This document shows positions 34,846-45,571 of a stretch of DNA of 64,000 nt, piece after piece; the stretch's first letter is position 1; every line of letters begins with the position of its first letter. The position numbers were made by a program, and so were the translations under genes. Origin of the DNA: Diogma glabrata. Taxonomy: Eukaryota; Arthropoda; Insecta; Diptera; Cylindrotomidae. The stretch spans positions 42,560,825 through 42,624,824 of the forward strand of contig OY856187.1 in assembly GCA_963693315.1 (NCBI GenBank), in the 5' to 3' direction. Below the pieces are notes generated by a model. It worked only from the letters and a program-made list of their open reading frames with translations. It was not told the DNA's origin and made no database searches.

Positions 34846-35271
34846 CACTAAAAGAAACATGTTTTATTTCTAATCGAAATGTAGTTGTCTCAACCTCGCT
34901 GTGGAGGCAGATATGTCGAATCGAACTCCGAACGGCTGTACAGGTACAAAACGATGTTGTTGAGACAACCGCTCGTAAGTTTGTGAAAAATAAATATATA
35001 TTAATTTCAAATACATGCTTCAATTTTGAAATGAAAAATTAATAAGAACAAAGTAAACTTTTTTCATGGAAATAAATTATAAACTTTATTCAAATTATTC
35101 TGTTATATTGCGGGTAAACTTTTATATTTGAAATTAACCTCATGCTGTAAGGAAAATGTGTTTGTGTAGCTCCCAATCGCAGTGAAATCGTTTGCAAGTA
35201 TTTTTTCTCTGTTTGAATAATAAACTGTCTACTTCGAGAACAGGTTGTCATTAATTTAATATTTTTCAGTG
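34846..35271 (+). mobile_element. Second copy of the CACTGAAAAAAA MITE
   Basis: Begins TA|CACTAAAAGAAACATG and ends ATTTTTCAGTG. The TTGTCTCAACCTC and GTTGAGACAAC subterminal words lie at the same places as in 30985-31431. More diverged than its partner, with decayed termini. Confidence 0.75.
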
Positions 35272-35544
35272 GACTAATATTGTTAGTATATAGATTTTAT
35301 TACAAATCAGAGTTCTTCATATCACTTCTTTCTTTCGGAGCGAGTAACTTAAAAAACATATAACACTCCTACCCGGGTAAGGAAAAATCAACAAATCTAA
35401 TCCCATCTTCGTCGCCAATTTGTAGTCTTTTAACAACACTTACACATCACCTTACTTACAATCAGATAAAATGAACAGTGACAAGAAACAAATTATTCAC
35501 TTTACATTTTTAGACTTTATTTAATTATTCTTACAATTTATTAA

Positions 35545-35760
35545 ATATCCTTACCAGCAGTGCTCGGATGAAATCAGGTCCATAATGCCTCAGATATATG
35601 TTTTTCCCCGTTTGACTCATCAATCGGTTTGTGCAGGCAGTCGGACTGTGGAGATTACTCACTGTCATAGTAATAAAATGCAAAGGGATTTGCGTACATC
35701 GTACAAATGGAATGCTTTGCCCGAATCAATCAAAAAAAAAATTAACTGGTTGATTTAACC
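35545..35760 (+). mobile_element. LINE relic, C-terminal coding end
   Basis: The + frame reads 'CSDEIRSIMPQ', then 'VEITHCHSNKM' and 'TSYKWNALPESIKKKINWLI' before a stop; 'WN.LPESI' is a typical LINE ORF2 C-terminal motif. The same order of words is seen at 43255-43460 (plus) and 41170-41300 (minus), which defines one LINE family with several 3' fragments here. Confidence 0.6.
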
Positions 35761-36002
35761 ATTTAAATACAACTGAATTAATTTAATCTATTTTACAATA
35801 AAATGAATTCTTTTATGATTATAAAAACGGTAATCAAAAAATTTCCCCGCATCAGATGTTTAGGTTCTGTTTAAATACGTCATTACTTTATATTTTATAG
35901 TATGAAATAAATGGCAAAAGCCAGCTTTACATTGCATTCAACTAATTAATTATTTTCTAATTTAAATACTTCGACTTTCCTCCTTTTAAATTTATACCCG
36001 AT

Positions 36003-36202
36003 NNNNNNNNNNNNNNNNNNNNNNNNNNNNNNNNNNNNNNNNNNNNNNNNNNNNNNNNNNNNNNNNNNNNNNNNNNNNNNNNNNNNNNNNNNNNNNNNNN
36101 NNNNNNNNNNNNNNNNNNNNNNNNNNNNNNNNNNNNNNNNNNNNNNNNNNNNNNNNNNNNNNNNNNNNNNNNNNNNNNNNNNNNNNNNNNNNNNNNNNNN
36201 NN
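36003..36202. other. Assembly gap (200 N)
   Basis: Exactly 200 unknown bases, probably a scaffold placeholder of arbitrary size. Frames crossing it are meaningless. Confidence 0.99.
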
Positions 36203-36456
36203 TGTTGAAGTTTTTTTGAACATTCATTGCACTTTAAAGTATGACAATCGACTGTTAATTCACCACATGAAACAAAGTCAATTAATGTTTTATAATTCTG
36301 GAAAGCAGCATCAGTAATCCAAGACATCTTAGAGTGTTGAATCATTAGTTTTATATTTTGATGTATGGTACACACGCACACATTATGAACTCCTTGGGAT
36401 AATTTTATACATTCTTGTGGTCGAAGGGACGTGAATTTAGTAAATTCTATTTTCAC
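36203..36456 (-). CDS. Cysteine-rich fragment of an unclassified repetitive protein, cut by the gap
   Basis: Eighty-odd residues on the minus strand run into the N gap: 'LRPQECIKLSQGVHNVCVCT', then 'IHQNIKLMIQ', 'FQNYKTLIDFVSCGEL' and 'CHTLKCNECSKK'. The spacing of the CVC and CxxC pairs looks like a zinc-binding module. From memory, similar 'VCVCxxHQNxKLM' blocks occur in many uncharacterised, multi-copy arthropod proteins that are probably transposon-derived; this was not checked. The remainder is lost in the gap, and the other side of the gap (35946-36002) shows no clear continuation. Function unknown. Confidence 0.45.
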
Positions 36457-38057
36457 AAGGGAAAACTTATTTTCAAACTCCTATAAGCTTCATTTAATGT
36501 ACATAGCAATAAGCGCTTTTGTGGATTTATGCTGAAATTGCTCATATTTTCTTTATTGTATATATATAATTTTTATAATATTTTAAAAAGATCGTTTAAT
36601 AATGAAATATTTTATATTAGACATAAAAAAAAAATCTCTTAGTTTATAACGCCATTTTTATAATTTTCCTTCAGAACAAAATAAACTGATTCCCGACAGT
36701 CATATGCACAACGAATTTTATCTTTAAAACAAAAAATATCACTAGTACTAAACTTTCACAAGTTGTTAGATATAAAATAAGCTGCAATTTAGTTTAAAAA
36801 AAAAGGCGTAGCGCCATCTTTTCTTCAATTACACCGTTATTTTCTTATGTTACACCGTTAAAAATTATTTCAAAAATTAACAGTGTACATTTTTAAAAAC
36901 TTTGTTTTAATACCTATTCAACGACATATCATTTATGAAAATCGATTTAGTAGTTTTTCTACAATCGCTCGTCAAAATGCACTCACATCACAAAATAGCA
37001 AAAAATTGAGGGGCACCCTGTGAAGACCCCTGGTCGAAAAAAAAAATTCTAAGAGAACTTGTATTTTTTATTTATGAAAGACTATCTATAAACAAAAAAT
37101 AATCAAAATTAAAAGGGGTCAATTCAAAACGATGTTGAATCTTCGTGAAATTGCTCACAAAGAGTTAGTCAAATAAAAAAAATCTTAAATAAACTATTTA
37201 ACTAATAAACTTTTTGTGCCTATCGAATAGCGTTTTCGATTCTACAAAAAAATGTGACTTTGTTTTGCACTTTTTTGGTCAGGTGACATTTTTTCTGTTC
37301 GATCTGAAAAAAATTGGGTTTTCTTTTCTCGATTTGGATGCAAGTTTCAAACCTTTTGAGGGCAATTATTTTGCATTTTTAACTTTTTCTCAAGATACGG
37401 GGTATAAATGTTGCCTTAATATATCAATATATCAATATAGTTTAAAAAATAAGAAAAAACATATTTTTAATTGAATTTTCTTAAATAAAAATATTTATAT
37501 AGTTTCAAAATAATAAAATACATTAAAATATTGAATTCATTTATTTTGTTAAGCAAATTTGACAGATCTAAAATATGTGAATTTTTTCTGTTCGATTCTC
37601 AAGTATTTTAAGGGCAAAACTGAAAGAGTTTTGCCTGCTCTGAGGTCAAAACTTAAATCGAGAAACGAAAACGCTATAATTGTGTGTATCTGGACATTTA
37701 ACTCTGGTTCACTATGCTTCACCCTAAACCAGTTAGTGTTCATTGGATTATTTAGTTAGCTTTACAGGATTTAGTTATTGCATTAATTGTATAATATTGG
37801 CAAATTTGATGCTGCTACACAAATAATTGGAATTAATTTCATTCTTGAGAAGATAAAACCTTTTTCTATGATAGCATATGAAAAGTCTGTTTTCATCCCG
37901 CTTAATGCCTATCAAAATGGGTTATTTTTCCACTAGCGTAAAAAGAATAACAAATTCTAGTTGCTATGGTTTATCATATAATTTATCAAAGTTTTTTAAA
38001 CAATTCAACCATGAAAAAATAGAATATGAATTTACTTCGGTTTTGAAAAAATTACTT
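36457..38057. other. Non-coding DNA
   Basis: No gene recognised. A small perfect hairpin (GGCAAAACT / AGTTTTGCC) lies at 37613-37635. Confidence 0.45.
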
Positions 38058-38210
38058 CGGTTTTGAAAAAACCTAAGTATTGCATTCATGAGCCAAAAGT
38101 GAAATTCTTACCCCCACTTTTTTTTGGCATTTCTCGACGTTTTATGACCTACTGAATCTAAAAAAGCAAAAAAAATGTATGTCTGTCTGCCGTTTCAACC
38201 GACGAAATCT
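38058..38210 (+). repeat. Dispersed repeat, second copy (partner at 28489)
   Basis: CCTAAGTATTGCATTCATGA, GAGCCAAAAGTGAAA and GGCATTTCTCGACGTTTTA match 28489-28640. It is preceded by a tandem doubling of TTACTTCGGTTTTGAAAAAA at 38032-38072. Confidence 0.65.
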
Positions 38211-39230
38211 AGAAAACCGCTTGACAGATTAAAAAAATTGTTTTTTTACTCAATAGTGTTTTAGAATTTTAAATGACAATAATTCTTTGCCGGTAAAAAT
38301 ATTAAACGAACTCTAAAATATTAAATTTTAATTTTTCTGTAATCGCGCATATACAAATTGAAATCATAAATATTTATTATTATCCCAAAAAAGATCTAAA
38401 TTATCGATTAAGTTATTTTGTTAAAATGTAACGTCTGGTTATTTTTGAATTGAATATTTGAAACACATTTATTACATTTCGGAATGTATTAATAAACATT
38501 TCAACATTTCTGATATTTCATTTTCTCTTCTAAATAGAAAACCTCATAGTTCATTTCTTAAAACAAAAACAAAAACTTTTCAAATTCAAATATCATCTCC
38601 AAACAACTAAATAACGAAAAACATTATTAAACTCACTTTCAATAACGATTAACTGAACGAAAGAATGTTTTTTCTTCAAAGATGGTAGATCTTGGTTTTT
38701 GTCTATAAAAATTGATACAAATGTCAGATGGCATTTTTTTCATTGCATGATTCCATGTTTTAATTTTGAAAAAGAAAGACATTCAATTCATTTTTAATGA
38801 GTCAGTTTTGTTAGTTCAGAGAAAGTTTCACATTTCAAGAGTTTTGCAATATTATCAATACTTTGTTTTAAATTAAAAAAATAGTTTGCGTGATTTACCT
38901 AGAAGATAAAAATATAAATATGTATTTCCCTCTTGAAATGTGCAAATTTGTTATTTATTAATAAAAGGACTGGGCGTTGTCAACCAGTTTTGGTGAATTC
39001 TTTATATTTTTTTGGTAAAACCAGTTAGTGGTTGCATATATTTTTGTGTATTTTTTGTGTGAAATATTTTATATTTTTCGGAATATAAAGGTTTTTGATA
39101 ACCAGTTATTGGTTACATATATTTTTACCTTGAATAATTATTTGAATTTTTGGGGTGTGATAAGCAGTATTGGTTTTTTTGTTGTTAAGAATTTTGAATT
39201 TATAATGTATGTTAGAAGATAACAGGGGCA
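38211..39230. other. AT-rich DNA with a weak ~80-base repeat
   Basis: Phrases like AACCAGTTA(G/T)TGGTT(G/A)CATATATTTTT recur at about 39020 and 39100. No gene. Confidence 0.4.
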
Positions 39231-39236
39231 GGCAAC

Positions 39237-39276
39237 GGTACCACATCTTCCCCTTCAGAGGGGAAGATGTGGTACC
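39237..39276. repeat. Perfect 18-bp stem with TCAG loop
   Basis: GGTACCACATCTTCCCCT, TCAG, then its exact complement. It is GC-rich in an AT-rich setting and starts the GC-rich block described next. Confidence 0.95.
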
Positions 39277-39289
39277 GGTCCGCTCCATC

Positions 39290-39590
39290 TTTAATGGGGT
39301 GCAGAACGTGTGGGGGGGGGGCGGTTGATCCTATAAGGCAGCTGGGTCGGAATAGTCAAACGGAATAGGGATTCAAACAGGAAAAAGACAGAGAGAGGAA
39401 TAGAAAGAAGAGAGAGGAGAGTCGCTTGGCCGTGGAGATGGAGTCTTCCTCGACCAACGATACTCAAACGGTTGAGCTGGTCGAGCAGGTCTTCATCTCA
39501 CCGACCGGGTAGCAGGAAGAGGTAACCCAGATGGAGAGGAGTGGTCCAAAGGTGGCTCCTGTCCCTGGTTGCTGGATAAGTTAGAGGAAT
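39290..39590 (+). other. GC-rich block with a short broken frame, probably a transposon 5' region
   Basis: Composition differs sharply from the surroundings. From the ATG at 39438 a frame reads MESSSTNDTQTVELVEQVFI, then SPTG, stop (39510-39512). The same frame stays open for 23 further codons to a stop at 39582. Use of G/C-ending codons is unlike other genes here. This could be the leader and first codons of a retroelement or a relic of foreign DNA; no family was recognised. Confidence 0.4.
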
Positions 39591-40529
39591 CAAAACTTAT
39601 CTTTTTATTTATTTTTGTTAATTTGGAAAAAAACCGTTTTGGGGGCAGTATGTACATTGATCACTTTGACGCCCAATAACTATTCAGCATTTCACTCACA
39701 TGATTTCAAAATACATTAGAATAAGAAAAAAAGGAAAAATCATAAACATTTGTTTTCTCTAACAATCAAAAGAACACATCTCCTATCGCGCCATTTTTAT
39801 TCATATCACAAAAGAATCAATAAAAATGCCAACACGAAAATCAAAGGCTACAATTTCACATTTAATAAATTCTGAAAAACCGCAAACTAATTTACATTGG
39901 ACATTTTGATGAAACATTTTTTTGGACCCAATTTCTATTATTGAAGGTCAAAAATAAAAATAAATTCTTTGGATGTTTTTGCTTTCGTTATTTTGATATA
40001 AAGTATAAACTGAAATAGGATAATAATTGTTTTATGAAAATGTTTTTTTAGATGGTTTTAATTCTTAATCTAGGGCAGAAATCGAAATAGGGTCGATCGT
40101 TACAGATATTAAAACAAATTAAGTAAGAAAAGTTATTTCCCATATTGAATTTAGTTATGGTTAGTGTGGTCAGTTAGGAATTAAGATCAGTAACATATGC
40201 AATGGTTTTAATGATGGAAGAGTTAGCATTTATTTAACATCCTATGATCCAGGGCTTATGTTTTGTGTTTATATTATGGGATTTCCAAATATAGACCTAG
40301 AAAAAACCTCCGATTGAGGCGACAAAAATTTGACCAATTTTTAAATCTACCCAAACACAATTATTGATTCTTCCCAGATCGGAAACAGAGTTCCCTAACG
40401 ATATTTCATACGAATTTACGATACGAAGTGACGAACAAATAGACGATTGTGAAAGCATTCGTTTATGTATTAATATGGTTTTCCATACTTTTCGCTTGTT
40501 TTTGTGTGCTTTATGTCACTTTGAAAATT
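39591..40529. other. Non-coding AT-rich DNA
   Basis: No gene or element ends recognised. Confidence 0.45.
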
Positions 40530-41430
40530 AATTTTTACTATAAGTAAAAGATTTTATTTTTTAGGAATAATTAAGTAGTCCTTATAGGTGAAAAACACGT
40601 GAAACTGATTTTAATGTTATATAGCTCAAAATGTAGGTGTTGAACAGACAAAATAATAATTCATATCATATGACCTTGAACATTTTCTTTTAGAAAAATA
40701 ACGGTAAAAAATTCAAATTCGATTTTCTAGAAATGCGTATTTTTTAAATTTTTTTTTAATATGTGAAAGGTACATATGTTACTAACATTTTATAACAAAT
40801 TCAGGAGGGCAAAATTTTTTGTTTTTTTTATTAATTTTATTGCAACACGCCTTAAAATTTTTCATCATATAAAAAAGTGGAGTTAAAAAATGAACAGTTT
40901 TTTTGGATTTACATATATGTTTTTATAATAAATTTTAATTTTAATTCAAAATAAATATTTTGCACATTTTTTATTTAACTCAAAATAAATATTTTACACA
41001 TTTTTTATCATTTATTAAATTTTACATTACTAAATTCCGTAGAGTTAGAATAACGTCTAGCTAAGATTGATTCATCATTTGTAGGAATGTATGAGTGATA
41101 TCCTCGTGTTCCAGGAATTGTTTTTAAATTTGCGTATCTATCAGCAAGTTCATTTCCTTTTGCAAACAAAGAAATCCCTCTGCATTCTGTCACTATATGA
41201 CAGTGGAGAGTGAGTGATCCCAACAGTTTGACTGTTGGCTGGCATAATGGATTAGATTTTATCCGAACACTGCTGATGAAGATATTTATAAAAAACAACG
41301 AGATCAGAAAAAATTAACAATTCGTTTAGCACGCTTTTGAACAGAGTCTAAAAGAGCCATTATAGTAACAGATGCAGTCCCCCAAACTTGGTAACAATAC
41401 TCGGTATAATGCGGCCTGTTAACGATTTGC
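40530..41430 (-). mobile_element. LINE 3' fragment, left (minus) copy
   Basis: On the minus strand, 41318-41430 encodes 'YCYQVWGTASVTIMALLDSV' then 'QKRAKRIVN', the usual RT C-terminal 'YC..VWG.A....+..LD..Q+RA.R+I' signature. Next comes 'CSDKI' and, at 41008-41160, 'KGNELADRYANLKTIPG', which resembles the end of an RNase H domain, and a stop. The ~480-base 3' UTR down to 40530 includes a 35-base tandem duplication (about 40940-41008). Stops between the blocks show decay. It faces away from a second copy at 41930-43070. Confidence 0.7.
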
Positions 41431-42574
41431 AAAATTATAACTGGCCTTTAATGGTAAAAAGGTTCCCCATCCCTGGTTTAGACTCATATTATACTCTTCC
41501 CTAGTTTCTATTTTTTGCTCACTTAGGTGTAGTGGAAGTATTGTTTTTGTTTTGTGGAGAAAAATTGACTTTTAGTTAATTTTTACTCACAATATATGTT
41601 TTGTTGACTCTCAAAAAATAAAGCTGGGCAATTTTAGTCCAGAGAGATTCCTTAATATTCGATATAGTATATTTTATCACAGCAAATATTATATTATTTT
41701 TAACACAAAAATATATATTATGTGCACTTCAATTACCAGATAAGATTATAGCTTAGATCAGAATATAGTGTGGCTACAGTACTGCGATCAAAAAAATCGT
41801 TTGTACGTCTTCAACTAACTACTCCTTGGTGAACTGTACCTCCTCGTTACCTAGTTAGAGCAGTTCTGATGTGATGGAATTGGAGGAACAGTAAAAAGAA
41901 AAGCAGCTAGAGCAAGTCTTAAGAAAGAATACGACAAAGTTATATCAACACCTCTGGAGTTATATAACTGGGCAGCAGCTCCAGGCAATTTTCAAGATAA
42001 CATACATTTTTTTCTATGTAACGGAGGCAGGTTTCATTGCAAAACGAAATCAACTAGCCGATAGATACGCAAATTTTAAAACAATTCCTGGAACACGAGG
42101 ATATCACTCATACATTCCTACAAATGATGGATCAATCTTAGCTAGACGTTATTCTAACTCTACGGAATTTAGTAATGTAAAATTAAATAAATGATAAAAA
42201 AGTGTAAAATATTTATTTTGAGTTAAATTTAAAACTTTATTATAAAAACATATATGTAAATCCAAAAAAACTGTTCATTTTTTAACTCCACTTTTTTTTA
42301 TGATGAAAAATTTTAAGGCGTGTTGCAATAAAATTAATAAAAAAAAATAAAAAATTTTGCCCTCCTGAATTTGCTACAAAATGTTAGTAACATATGTACC
42401 TTTCACATATTAAAAAATAAAAAAATTTAAAAATACGCATTTCTAGAAAATCGAATTTGAATTTTTTACCGTTATTTTTCTAAAAGAAAATGTTCAAGGT
42501 CATATGATATGAATTATTATTTTGATTAGCTCTGTTCAATACCTACATTTTGAGCTATATAACATTAAAATTAG

Positions 42575-42790
42575 TTATGTGCCGTACAGCCATTTCACTA
42601 CACCAGGATGTAGCAATTTCTGTAGAGCCATTTAACTACACCAGGGTCGAGTAGTTTCTTGATTTTTCAACACCCTGTATCTTAAGACAGGGTTAAAAAA
42701 ACAAAAACGCAGAAATTTTTTTTTATTCATGTCAACGAATTCCAATACCTAAACATACAAAATTAAAACCTCATTTCCAGACCTTGCCGA
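42575..42790. mobile_element. 216-bp insertion in the LINE 3' UTR
   Basis: Defined by comparison with the uninterrupted left LINE copy. It contains a two-fold GCCATTT(C/A)ACTACACCAGG motif and ends CAGACCTTGCCGA. No inverted ends or obvious target duplication; class unknown. Confidence 0.6.
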
Positions 42791-42842
42791 TTTCACGTGT
42801 TTTTCACATATAGTGATAATTTTTTTATTTTATTTTATTTTT

Positions 42843-42995
42843 ATTTTTTACAGAATATATATATTTCGGATATGCTCCTTCTTCAGTTAACTATAACAAT
42901 TTTACTAAAAGATTTTAGTAAAATTGTTATAGTTAAGAAAAGAACTGACGAAGGAGTATAGCCGAAATATATATATTCTGTAAAAAGTAAAAATA
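42843..42995. mobile_element. Foldback MITE, ~70-bp arms
   Basis: TTTACAGAATATATATATTT in the left arm pairs with AAATATATATATTCTGTAAA in the right. The innermost 22 bases (42889-42910 / 42913-42934) pair perfectly around a two-base centre. One 8-base indel separates the arms. Confidence 0.8.
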
Positions 42996-43254
42996 AAAAA
43001 AAAAAAAAATTTGTTACTATAAGTACTACTAAGGACTACTAAAAAAATCTTTTGCTTTAGTAAAAATTAGTAATAATAGCATTCGTTTGTTGGGAGTCAC
43101 AATCTGTATTGTTTACTCTGGAATAATGGCAAAAAGAGCGTGTCAAGAAAAATTTTCCTCCCCAATGAAAGATTAAAAATATTTCACTCCATTTCAATTA
43201 ATTGTAATTTACATTTATGTCGTTTATTCCTACAAAATAACCAAGCTGTTGCTG

Positions 43255-43500
43255 ATCTCGTTGTTTTTGTTGTTATAAATATTGTCAATAGCAGTGCTCG
43301 GATGAAATTGGATCCATCATATCTCAAACATATTTTTTATCGATTAAACTCGTTAGTCAATCGGTTTGTGCAAACAGCCCAGCTGTGGAGATCATTCACT
43401 GTCATAGTGTCAAAATACAAATGCTCATTTATCCGTTACTCGTACAAATAGAATGCTTTGCAGAAATCAACAACTTTGAATGCCTTCAATCCTCAAAGGT
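43255..43500 (+). mobile_element. LINE relic, same family as 35545
   Basis: GCAGTGCTCGGATGAAAT, CAATCGGTTTGTGCA and CACTGTCATAGT match 35555-35665 in order; the frame is broken. It lies directly downstream of the right LINE copy. Confidence 0.55.
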
Positions 43501-43504
43501 TAAA

Positions 43505-43625
43505 AAAGATCGTACATTAGCACCTCAGAACGCTGTTGTAGTACCTATAGCTCTTAAAAGGTATCTATGTGCTGTTGTGAAGCGTATTGTAATTCCTACT
43601 AATCAACCCTTTTTACTAAAGAACA
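43505..43625 (-). repeat. 0.7-kb repeat family, partial copy D
   Basis: In reverse orientation it holds the AACACATA...ACCTTTTAA and TAGTAGGAATTACAATA blocks typical of copies A-C and E. Only the first ~120 bases of the family remain. Confidence 0.55.
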
Positions 43626-45120
43626 CGTAACAGGAGATACGACATTGAAGGTTAACGTAATACAGATTGAGATTGGTCTCTTTGCTGGTGTAATTAAATC
43701 TTTAGTCACAAGCGCTGTTATCGGAGTTTAAGAGATTAGAAGATTGGGTAATTGGTTGAGGTTATTGGAAAAGTTTTAAATCATTGCGTCGATCAACATT
43801 CGCATTAACTCTAATACCTCGTGAAATAGAGACAATATTATAGAAAGTTGAAACTAGTTAATTTCGTGTCACCGAAAAAAATAATTATTTTAGGAAGAAA
43901 AATTTAATTCATTTTTTACACTATTTGCCGAAATCGCAGAAAAATGCTGGCATGCACGTATTTTACCAAATAAAATAACCGATTGGTAACCAATATGACT
44001 GTTAAAAAGAAAAATGAGGCTGTGGCCTCTTTATAGTTTACTGTTTACAAAGAAAATATTTCGAATTAAATACCAATATAATGATGACCATTTTGAAGTT
44101 ATAAAAAATAAAGACTATGTCACCAAGCAGTCTTACACACAATATAATTCTTTGGAAGCCTAATGATTCACAAGTTTATCGTCATTACCTCAATAAATAC
44201 AAAATATTTATAATAAATAAATAAAATTCAAAACTGCCACTATAGATGATTCAATTTATTAAAATACTATTATTTTTTAATAGCTTAATTATTTACTCAT
44301 GTGCTGATAGTTATTATGAATATTAATAGAATAACGATAAGAATATTTTAAAAATAAAACGACATAATTCTCGGATCTCCACCTATGTAAATATTTGTTA
44401 AAACGAAATGACTTTGTCGAGTAATCCATGCCATCAAATATATTATTACCCACCGATTACTCAGATTTGTTGGAAATGATAAACAAACGTATGCTTTGTG
44501 AGGCATTTCCACTATATGTGTTTAAGCTTTCTGCGAAAATTAAAAACAAAAGAAATGCCTTTTTTCGAGTCCATCACGAGACTGTCATTCAGAAATTATT
44601 GATAGAATAGGAAAACCTATTTAAGTGCAAATTTATTTTATTTAAAACCATGTTTTTTTAACATAAGCCATGTCAAACCATGTCGTATTATAAGGATTAA
44701 GGGTTACCGGTGCGTTAGTTGAATTAAAAATTATGAATACACTGCAATTATTCAACACCAGCCACCGCCCTTGTTGATTGATTGGATCGATTGATGGATT
44801 GATTAATCGATTTGAAATAAACTATACGGCTTTTTAATAAATTCTAACACTCCTTATTCTGATTCTTTAAGAGCGTACACATATTACACGTATTAATTAA
44901 CGTATTAAATTAACGTAGTAAAAAAACGTATTAATTAAAAAAAATATATATAAATTCATATAATCTGACACAGTTTGCTACGCAGCACCTGACGCTACAT
45001 ATAACATAAATAAACACAACCTATAAAACAACATTTTACTATCACCACTCAACCACAGTCTTGCAAGTCTTTTTCCATTTCATCTTTATTTTTCATTCAA
45101 GTTTTACAAAAAACTCAAAA
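43626..45120. other. Intergenic DNA
   Basis: No gene recognised. A 60-codon frame at 44428-44610 has no known motif and no splice support. Confidence 0.4.
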
Positions 45121-45127
45121 GTTGATT

Positions 45128-45156
45128 TCAGTTTAAGAGCAACCGTTGTGCGATCG
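45128..45156 (+). promoter_or_regulatory. Putative core promoter (initiator plus pause-button motif)
   Basis: TTTCAGTTT at 45127-45133 matches the insect initiator TCAGTY (A+1 at 45130). GCGATCG at 45150-45156 matches the Drosophila pause-button consensus KCGRWCG, about 21 bases downstream. No TATA box is seen near -30. It lies 393 bases upstream of a signal-peptide ATG on the same strand, which adds weight. Both motifs are short, so the call stays tentative. Confidence 0.45.
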
Positions 45157-45522
45157 GGAGTGTTTTGTTGAATTTTATTTATAAAATCTAAATGAATAAA
45201 AAACGCCGCTTATTCGCGATAAAATTAATTTAATTTCTTAAAATTAATCAAAAAAAAAAGTTATTATCAAAATTGATTATTAGTTAAAGGAATAATTGTG
45301 AATATAAAAGTGTTAATTATTCTCAAAAAAAAATATATTTCAAGTGAAAAGTTATATTTTTTAAAAATTAGTAAAATTTTTAAAATTAAGTTTTTTTTTG
45401 AGTGATATATTTATTTAGATATAAGAAGTAAATAAATTTGAATAGATAGATTTTATTCTTCGTTAATTTGATTTGTTTGGATTAAATTAAATTTGAAGAA
45501 ATCAACGAGTATACGAGACAAA

Positions 45523-45571
45523 ATGAAGAAAATACTTTTTGGATTTTTAATATTTGGATTCATATGTTCAG
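45523..45571 (+). CDS. First coding exon of a secreted protein (signal peptide)
   Basis: ATG at 45523 opens MKKILFGFLIFGFICS: two lysines, a ten-residue hydrophobic core and a small-residue end, a textbook signal peptide. The exon stops after one further base at a donor (TTCAG|GTTAGT), phase 1. A long AT-rich leader (45130-45522) contains one small upstream ORF (45192-45233). The next exon is uncertain. One candidate at 49159-49211 follows a good acceptor (TTTTATTTTATGCAG), keeps phase and adds DEHEKPLFELNKNSDSK before a stop next to AATAAA, which would make a 33-residue secreted peptide. Alternatively the rest lies beyond 64 kb. The protein family is unknown. Confidence 0.55.

Larger units (their letters stand above)
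41930..43070 (+). mobile_element. LINE 3' fragment, right (plus) copy, with two insertions
   Basis: 42047-42574 is the inverted counterpart of the left copy's end and 3' UTR, coding 'ADRYANFKTIPGTRGYHSYI'. After ATTAAAATTAG the copy is interrupted by 216 bases (42575-42790), then resumes with TTTCACGTGTTTTTCAC. It is interrupted again by a palindromic element (about 42843-42995) and resumes near 43015 with TATAAGTACTACTAAGGACT. The left copy is continuous across both points. Conservation extends well into the 3' UTR. Confidence 0.7.

Noticed and set aside
34514..35023. 169-codon minus-strand frame
   Set aside because: Its first part lies inside the MITE at 34846-35271 and the rest shows no domain.
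35946..36227. Frames spanning the N gap
   Set aside because: Translation across unknown bases is meaningless.
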